64,000 nt of DNA from Nitzschia sp. pyKryTriq1 (lineage: Eukaryota > Bacillariophyta > Bacillariophyceae > Bacillariales > Bacillariaceae). Shown one piece after another: positions 56,844-64,000 of this stretch (positions are counted from its first letter, which is position 1; every line of letters begins with the position of its first letter). The DNA is taken from positions 1,674,001-1,738,000 of the forward strand of contig OY101116.1 in assembly GCA_956465555.1 (NCBI GenBank), given 5' to 3'. Made by a program: the position numbers and the translations under genes. The notes below the pieces were generated by a model. It was not told the origin of the DNA and ran no database searches. It saw only the letters and a list, made by a program, of their open reading frames with translations.

Positions 56844-59800
56844 ATGTTTTCACGGAAGTGTTTGACGACGAGCAGAATCCCTATCCGAACATTGAGTTCG
56901 ACGACAAAAAATCACAAAATAATTCTTCGAAGAAAACACAACCGTCTTTCCGGATCATTTCTTCCAAGTTCGAGGCTGTTAGCTCGCTGCGTAGGATCAT
57001 GTAACACCTTCCAGGAAGTCCAGATTCGTTTCTGGTCCTCCCATCAAGAAGACTTGTCGTCGCACGTCGATGATGAATCTTCAAAGATCCACGACGACCT
57101 TCTGCTAGGAGAGAACGAACTTGTCCACGATAACAAACCAAGTACGGAAACTGCACTGGAATCTGAAGCGTCAATTTCAAACAGCAAAAACAACCACCAA
57201 GAAATAATGGGTATCTCACGGCGGCAGTTCTTGATCGAAGCACTAGCGAATGAAGTTACAAGAAACGTCGAGGAGATTATCCGTCAAGTCGACCGTCACC
57301 GTCGTGCACCCATCATCCACGAGGCATCCACCAGCGATGATTCGCCACGAGGTGCTGTTGAAGGACCATCGTCATCCCAAAAGCGAAATAACTTTGCGGA
57401 CAAACCTCTATTGGAGCGTTGGAGGGCAGCATTACATCGTGAGAAGGAGAGACACCGTCGAAGACATCATGCAAAGGTCGATGGTGATGATGATGATGCA
57501 AGTAGGACAACTTTGCACAAAATGACCATCGATGAGCTCTGGATTCGGGCATTGGAGGGCTCTGGGATGGACGTTCTATTAGGCGATCTTACCGGATCCG
57601 AAGGAAATGATCACGACTCTTTGCAACTAGATCCCATGGCAAGCACCATTCATGAGACTTTCAGCGAAGGGATCACCCGTACCGGTAGGGGTCAAGTAGT
57701 ATCACCTATATTTGGTCTCACCATGGATGAAAGCGGCAGGATTCTGGAGAGTGAAATTCCTGTACTAGATATCAACCATGAAAGCTATCTCCAGTCACCG
57801 AAACGCTCCAGCCAGGACAGTACATTCATGTCAATGTCCAAGACGGCACACGACGTTTCAGATTCAGATAGGGAATCGGAGTTATTGACGGACAGTGTTC
57901 TACGAGTCAAGGCCCTCTTTGTCGCTACAAGGAAGCAAGATTGGGCATTGATCAGGCGAGGCTATGGAGAGGATATTGATATTTCCAGCGAAGAGGCTAA
58001 GCGTGAAAATGACAAGCAGACTCCTCGCGTACACTGCAGCGATGAAGCGGATTATGCGAAAAATCTTCTTGACTATGCAAGGGAGAAGAGAGTTATGCTA
58101 ACTTCTGATGAAAACAACCTCCTCCTAGCCTGCTTGCTCACCTCAAACGACATTTCCAGAGACGAGATTTTGGAGAAATCATTACAGTATTTCAACGAAA
58201 TGAGTCGGTTTCCGATGATTGGGATGGATGCCAGCGGGCCGAATTCCGCAACCTATCGTCTGTTATTTCTGGGGCTTCCAAGAAGATTGGACGCCATTGG
58301 GGAAGCTGCAAGAATATGCAGGTCACTGTCTGAGTCGTCGTCCGTCGAACTGAATTCGGAGACGCTCGTGGAAGCCATGCGAGTCTGCCAAAGCTACGCT
58401 GACGTAGACACTGCATCACGACTCATGACAAAGGCGATGGATCCAAAGAGTACTGGTACAGCAGGGCCGACCGTTGGATCATGCACAGTATTTATCGAAA
58501 TGCTAAAGGACAAAAATATGATGAAAGAAGCTATCGATTTCTTCGACAGAATCCATGAGGTAAGAGCCAATGCAATTTTCTTTGTTCAAAGTGAACTCTC
58601 CTCACAATCAATATCGATCTTGAATATTAGGCCAAAGTTTTGCGGCCCGATTTCGAAGAAGAACTTTTATTTCAGCTTTGCCGTTGGCCAAATAGATCAA
58701 GACAGGGAGATGCCATAGACTGCACATCCGTACTTCTTCGTGTCATGGATGCACTTTTCGAAGCACTCGAAAAGAATCGAAGGCCACAAATACAACTTTG
58801 GATTACCCTGATTAAGCGGCTATCAGACACTTCAAAGCTCGACCCATCCCTTGAAGTTAGCATTAATCGTACATTTCGTTGTATTCTTGATGCTTACCCC
58901 GACGTTTGGCCAGGAAATGATCTTTTGAGGATTGGACTCCGCACATCTGCGGTGACGAATGATGCAGGGCTAATCTCCGAGCTCATCGCTAGGGAGGTGC
59001 AGAGAAAGCGAGGACTTCACGAAAAATCGAGTTCTAGGATCGAAGCAGATGCTGGTGATTCCAGGTATCTTTCATCAATTCCACAGATGGTATTTCAAAA
59101 AGCTCTGGAAATGGCGCTCCAGAATGCCGACGCAGCGTCTGCGTCTTCCATTCTGATTTGTTTGGAGGACGTTCAAACCGATTATCCGTTGAGTGCTAAA
59201 TCAGAGTTGTATGGTCTGGTCGTTCTTTGCTACGCCCGAGCATCCCGCAGTAGAGAAGCAAAAGAGCTTTTGTTGTCTATGGTTGAAAAGGGAATGAATA
59301 CATCGGATGAATTGTTCGGCGCTGTCCTTCACAGTTTGGTTGTTGACGGAAAGGCCGATGAGGCTCGAATGCTCTTTCAATCGATGCAAGAAGACGAAAC
59401 AAGTTTGCCAAGTCCAGACGTGTCTAGCTATAACGCAATCCTCGTCTCACACATCCAAGCGCGAGAGTGGGATCAGGCGATCTCTTTCTTCGATGTTACG
59501 AAGGACAGGGGCGTTGCCATGAATTCCCACACAATCAAAGGGCTGCTGCTTGCGCATGTAAGCAGAGACGGAAGGGAAGCTGCCGTTGCTTTCGTGGAGA
59601 ATCTGTTGGTCATTCAAGCCCCCATAGACGAAGCGACCTTTCAGTTAGCTGCTCGCATCATACTGCCGGCGTTGGGAGGAAAGGATACGGATGACATCCG
59701 CAGCAACGCCAGGAGAATCGGAGAAGAGGAACCTTCCTTGCGGGATGCTTCTGTGAAACTAATTCGCTCCGCTAGAGTTGCAGAAGTTGAGGTCAAGAAG

Positions 59801-59932
59801 CTGAAAGCCAAGCAACCTGATAGGAACGGCCTTGTCAAGTCTGATTCACGTGAATATTGGCAAGAGGCTCTCTCGGATCTACTAGATCTCAGCCGTAAAG
59901 TTGCCAATACTGCGGGTAAGACCGACCTGTGA
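56844..59932 (+). CDS. Pentatricopeptide repeat (PPR) protein, mitochondrial
   Basis: Exon 1 (56844-58559) and exon 2 (58631-59932) join at HE|AKVLRPDFEEE; the 71 bp intron has GTAAGA and TTAG. The product has 1005 residues. The N-terminus (MFSRKCLTTSRIPIRTLSST) is basic and Ser/Thr-rich and fits a mitochondrial presequence. The first 350 residues are low in recognisable structure. From about 440 there are helical pairs of PPR form, including MMKEAIDFFDRIHE, ELFGAVLHSLVVDGKADEARMLFQSM and SYNAILVSHIQAREWDQAISFFDVTKDRG. PPR proteins bind organelle RNA for processing, stability, editing or translation; the target is unknown. One TACCGGTAG lies inside the CDS near 57678. Confidence 0.8.
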
Positions 59933-60162
59933 TGGAACATACTCCTAGCTCGTACTATAATAGTTGATTTCTGGTAGACTGATGCTCTGGGTCGATCCAG
60001 TCTAATAGAGATTGTTCTCTCTGAATCAACCGATGTAATGCATAGGCACGGGTAATCTAGTAGATCTATTATCTTTTCTCGATTTATTCATTTTTGTGTA
60101 CTGTTGTGCTACTTAGCATTCGGTACTTATTCGTAAACGATCACTCTCGACTAGAGTAGTCT
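59933..60162. other. Convergent 3' gap, PPR and TIM-barrel hydrolase-like genes
   Basis: 230 bp, no gene or palindrome cluster. Confidence 0.5.
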
Positions 60163-61581
60163 CTAGTCGGTCGAGCAATCAATCACCTGTTTCAAACACT
60201 CGATTGCACGCTTTCCGAGATCGCTATGAGCGTCGAATTTACCGTCCTCCACATGGTCGGCCGGGGAATCGATCACCTTTTGGAAATACTCGATGGCCCA
60301 TTTTCGAAGATCCTTTTGCGTGACAAATTTGCCGTCCTCCTCATGTAGCTCGTCGACATGGGTCTTGGACGCCGCGGCGTAATCTTGAAAGAGTTGGCGG
60401 ATGGGAGAAAAGGTGGAAAGATCTGCGCAATCACGTGATACCAAGGGTACCGTTTCCGAGTCGTTGTCGTATACCTCCCAATACAAGACAAAAGGACACC
60501 CCCATTCCAAAGAGGCCCTAACCACGTGAGCGACAGAGGGGCAAAAGAGGGCAGGATCACAAGTCCTCGTGGCACCAAATTCTCCAATGAAAACACGCTT
60601 CAGAATTCTGCCGTCGCCACAAATGGCACTAAAGTCGGTACCCTTCTTGTCTTGCAATTTACTTTCAGCATAGTCCAAGATTTTCCAAAAACGTTCATCG
60701 ACCTGCTTTTGTTTGAAAAACTTCCCTTTGTGCTCCATGTACTTGTTGGTACTCTTGTAGCTACTGTAACTGAGAAAGTCTGGATTCACCTGGGGAACTA
60801 CTGAGTTGAGCATGGTCGGCCGGCAATCCTTGTGATCATGATCGTGGCCTTTTTCCTTTTTTTTGCCTTTACCGTCGGGCTTGGAATCAAAGTTTTCGCA
60901 TTCCAAATTGAATTCAATATAGTAGAACATATCGACGCCAGATGCGTCCACATCTCTTTTGGCGTTATCAATGGCCCGTTGGCGGGTCTGAGCCCACTGG
61001 GTGTAACGCTCGATGATTTCGTCAGTAGGAGCCTTGCAAAAATCAAACTTACCGTTGCAACGGCAATCACTGGCCCACATCAACTCCCAATCACCTTCCC
61101 AGTTTCCAATCAAAAAGACTTTATCGGTCTTTTTGTACTCGGTAAGCAAATGCACTGCCAGGTCGTAAGTTTCCTTGTATTCTGCCGCAAGTTTTTTCTC
61201 CGTCAAGGGCGAGGCAAACGGTTTAGGATTGGCGAAGCTGTAGGTCCAGATGTGATAATAAATCAAATCCGGATCTGCCAACGTCGCTGCCACTTCTGGG
61301 ACTTCAGCGAGTTCTTTTAGCGAAGATACCCCATTACAATTGGGCAGTTGGTAGCTTTGGCAGGTACTGTCTCCCAGTTTGAACTTGAATTGCTGGCAGC
61401 CCATCCCTTTGACGGCAGTTCGAAGCTCAGTGAGCATGTCCCAGCCAGGCTCATCATAGCCATGGCCTTCAAAGGGAGGAATACGATACGATTTCCATTT
61501 CGGTGCAAAGATCGCTTGGGTTCCCAAAAAGTAATTCCGATGGGCGTCGGATTTCTTGTTCGTGAGGCGGTGAGGGGGCAT
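60163..61581 (-). CDS. TIM-barrel glycosidase-like protein with C-terminal repeat
   Basis: One exon, 472 residues from the ATG of MPPHRLTNKKSD; a preceding TTG-initiated extension has no ATG and was rejected. No signal peptide is evident. Two acidic candidates sit as in retaining glycosidases: Glu162 in LIGNWEGDWEL after a strand, and Glu334 in VFIGEFGATRT. Their spacing suits a clan A TIM barrel. A KGKKKEKGHDHDHK stretch is unusual in between. At the C-terminus a ~30-residue unit is repeated: DGKFVTQKDLRKWAIEYFQ and DGKFDAHSDLGKRAIECLK. No family name is justified; a plain hydrolase function is inference. Confidence 0.55.
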   Translation of the reverse strand: MPPHRLTNKKSDAHRNYFLGTQAIFAPKWKSYRIPPFEGHGYDEPGWDMLTELRTAVKGMGCQQFKFKLGDSTCQSYQLPNCNGVSSLKELAEVPEVAATLADPDLIYYHIWTYSFANPKPFASPLTEKKLAAEYKETYDLAVHLLTEYKKTDKVFLIGNWEGDWELMWASDCRCNGKFDFCKAPTDEIIERYTQWAQTRQRAIDNAKRDVDASGVDMFYYIEFNLECENFDSKPDGKGKKKEKGHDHDHKDCRPTMLNSVVPQVNPDFLSYSSYKSTNKYMEHKGKFFKQKQVDERFWKILDYAESKLQDKKGTDFSAICGDGRILKRVFIGEFGATRTCDPALFCPSVAHVVRASLEWGCPFVLYWEVYDNDSETVPLVSRDCADLSTFSPIRQLFQDYAAASKTHVDELHEEDGKFVTQKDLRKWAIEYFQKVIDSPADHVEDGKFDAHSDLGKRAIECLKQVIDCSTD

Positions 61582-62533
61582 GGTGGCGACTGTTTTTGCT
61601 CTTCTTTGATAATGACAATGCTGGTCCTTTATTTGAACAAATAAACAAATCTCTTTGTTTGTCAAGAGAATGAGTACGGTAGACTACTGTACTCGTACCA
61701 GCACAGTAGTGGATCTCAACGATGATGATGATCATGATGATTCTTCCGTTGATGTTGATTTCGCGGGATCTGGTATCTGGTAACGGATCTGGGTTGCGTG
61801 TTGCGTTCTCCTTGTTCCGAAATTTGAAATTGGCGATCAGTTACTGTAGTACCGGTATGTACGTACTCGTAGTACCCGTGGGGTAATGCTGTACTGTAGG
61901 CGCGGCGCGTCATTCATTTGCTCAAATGGGGGACGACTTCAGACTGGACAACTTTTGGTAGGTTCCCCTAATTATGTTTTCCACAATCCATCGCCGATCC
62001 ACGCATGCACGTTGCGTGTAGTCGAAACCTGACGTCATTCATGACGACAGCTCAAAATAATACATGTGCAGGAGAGAAGGCCAGACTGACACGTGAGATC
62101 TACATAAGGAAAATCTTCGACCTTTAAACTTTGCTGATGTCATCAGCTCTCTCTATGTACCAGGCACTGTAGACCTACCGTACTGTACCGGTACAGTACC
62201 GGTACAGTACTCGTGCAGTACTCGTACCTGGTACCAGGTACAGTACATACTCGTACGAGTACTACAGTATCTCGGCGGGCGGCATGCAGGAAAGGAAGAA
62301 GAACAACCCTAAACAACCACATCATCACGCGGCCATCACTTTTTCTCGCATCATCATCGTCGTCGTCGTCAGATCTCGCTCGCCGTAGTAGGAGAAAGAA
62401 TTCTTCGACATCCATCATCCATCATCTCCCCGTTCTTCTGAACGCAGAAAGTACGTGTAGCGTAAAGTTACTCTTTCCGACAGACATTACTCAAAGAAAC
62501 AATTCATTCTACTTTCACAACAATCCGACAACA
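61582..62533. promoter_or_regulatory. Divergent promoter region with long GTAC palindrome block
   Basis: TAGTACCGGTATGTACG occurs near 61848. A dense block at 62178-62262 contains TACTGTACCGGTACAGTACC, GTACCTGGTACCAGGTACAG and ACTCGTACGAGTAC. (CAT)n and (GTC)n runs occur near 61720 and 62355. No gene is supported. Confidence 0.5.
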
Positions 62534-63922
62534 ATGAAGTCATCATCGCGTACTAGTAATCGTCGTGTCCTGAAACTGGCCATTGCCACTGGAAGCCTTG
62601 CCATCATCATCGGACCCTCAGATGCCTACGTTGCTGTGCCACCAGAATCAAGATCCCTGATTCCAGATAAGAAATTATGTGATACCACCAATGTTGGGTC
62701 ACTTGTCGTGCCAACAGTTGGTACTGGTACAATCTCCTGGTCAAGCAAAAGCTGTATGTATAGTATATTTCACATTTGGCGTTCTGGAGCTCCACCCTAA
62801 ACTACCGACCCAGATTCTCACACTTTTTTCTGACGACTGACTCAAACCTACGCAGTGTTTTCACTTGAGAACGACGACCTACAGGATTTAGTGAATGAGG
62901 CGTATGATGCAAATGCGGCGTTTTTCGACACAGCGGAACGATATGGATCTCATGTGAAGACAGCCATCGGATTCGGCTACGGTGAAACAGAACGGTTGAC
63001 ACAGAAGCTATTGAGAACAGCACGTGAAGTCAAGGGTGATCGGCCAGTGGCGCCTGTTGTGGCCAGTAAATTCACGCCCCTTCCGTGGCGGACGACGGTG
63101 GAGAGTGTTATTGAAGCATGTGAACAATCAAGGGAGAATTTGGGAGTGGATCAGATCGATCTTTATCAGATTCACATGCCCGACATCGTCAAGCCATTTC
63201 GCTTCCTTGGGAACGATGAATCGTACGACGAAATTTACTGGGATGGCCTGGCCGAATGTTATCACCGTGGATTAGTGACGAATGTTGGCGTCTGCAACTA
63301 CGGCCCGACACTTGTTGCGAAGTGCCAAGAGGCACTTGCTAAACGAGGAGTGCCTTTGGCCTCGAATCAGATTGCATACTCGCTGCTCGGACGTCACAAC
63401 GGGGCGCAAGAGACATTGGACAAGTGCAACGAGCTGGGTGTCAAGGTTCTTGCCTACTATCCATTTGCCATGGGTTTGCTTACCGGCAAATACTCTCCCG
63501 AGACTATGTCCTCTATAGAACATTCATCTGGGGATTCATCGCTCCGAAGTTTTCAGAAGTCAGATATGGAGAAGAAAGATCTGGAACGATATGCAAAGGG
63601 AGACGGCGTTGCGGTCCCAGAAGGAGGAATCTCTCCTCTCCTAGTTACCATGGCAACTATCGCTGAACGACACGGAAAGACCGTCGCTCAGGTAGCACTT
63701 AACTATGTGATTTCAAAAGGAGCCATTCCCATCCCGGGATGCCGAACGACGTCGCAACTCCAGGACAATCTTGGAGCAATGGGATGGCGACTTTCAGAGA
63801 CGGAAGTTGCCATGCTTGAGCTGGAGGCTGAAAAGCTCGGGTTTGGCTTCGATGGGGCAGGTTTCAAGCGAACGAGCGAGAAGTTTGTGGGCTACGGCAC
63901 TGAAAAATGGAGCCTTGACTAA
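62534..63922 (+). CDS. Aldo/keto reductase
   Basis: Exon 1 (62534-62753) and exon 2 (62856-63922) join at KS|LFSLEN in frame; the donor is GTATGT and the acceptor GCAG. The product has 428 residues. An N-terminal signal-like segment (MKSSSRTSNRRVLKLAIATGSLAIIIGPSDAYVAVP) may be a plastid presequence, since DAYVAVP has an aromatic residue at the predicted cleavage site. The AKR catalytic tetrad is visible: Asp98 and Tyr103 in FFDTAERYG, Lys145 in VVASKF, His180 in LYQIHMPD. The C-terminal IPIPGCRTTSQLQDNLGAM is the NADPH-binding loop. Substrate not known; the family reduces aldehydes, ketones or sugars. Confidence 0.9.
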
Positions 63923-64000
63923 TCTACTTGCTTGGGTCCATCGCTGGAGCTGGAAAGAACAACGCAGGCTGTACACTAAAAAACACGGCCATTCAGGTAA

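Overview
The window looks like compact nuclear DNA from a diatom, probably a pennate one; the species cannot be named from sequence alone. Genes have short GT-AG introns (about 70-130 bp). Several products start with signal-plus-transit presequences carrying an ASAF-like motif, as in complex plastids. Other diatom-like hallmarks are a CRAL-TRIO-like/DUF6824-like protein, PSxEPS-rich secreted proteins and a plastid DGDG synthase. About 28 protein genes were found. No rRNA, tRNA, CRISPR array or bacterial operon was seen.

Layout. 1-1742: an unidentified ORF, a tandem ~258 bp duplication and a GGTACT microsatellite. 1743-14428: RED/IK splicing factor (+), a large secreted repeat protein broken by one in-frame TAA (-), GH30 glucosylceramidase-like enzyme (-), nuclear cap-binding protein CBP80 (-). 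14856-27057: gamma-glutamyltransferase-like (+), COG2-like (-), unknown membrane protein (+), Rab1 (-), ABA4-like (+), 26S proteasome RPN2 (-). 27830-37948: dihydrolipoamide dehydrogenase (+), membrane-anchored inositol polyphosphate kinase (-), a second secreted repeat protein paralogous to the first (+), FAM86-like methyltransferase (+). 39202-48648: CRAL-TRIO/DUF6824-like protein (+), ribosomal protein eS17 (+), PIG-B-like GPI mannosyltransferase (-), small methyltransferase (-), a 760 bp inverted-repeat element, TLC-domain protein (+). 48684-63922: DGDG synthase (-), guanylate kinase (+), NAT9 (-), putative thylakoid methyltransferase (+), a 69-residue membrane protein (-), PPR protein (+), a TIM-barrel hydrolase-like protein (-), aldo/keto reductase (+).

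Most genes are housekeeping and do not form one pathway. Two organisational features stand out. Genes alternate strand almost strictly, giving divergent pairs with shared 5' regions and convergent pairs only 33-130 bp apart. Nearly every shared 5' region holds clusters of short GTAC-core palindromes (TACCGGTA, GGTACCTGGTACC and similar), which are rare in convergent 3' gaps and in coding sequence. The best leads for something undescribed are these promoter-linked palindromes, the two secreted proteins with a repeated KDRFG-type domain (one with a CAA-to-TAA nonsense change), the terminal-inverted-repeat element, and the duplicated exon-intron boundary in the DGDG synthase gene.
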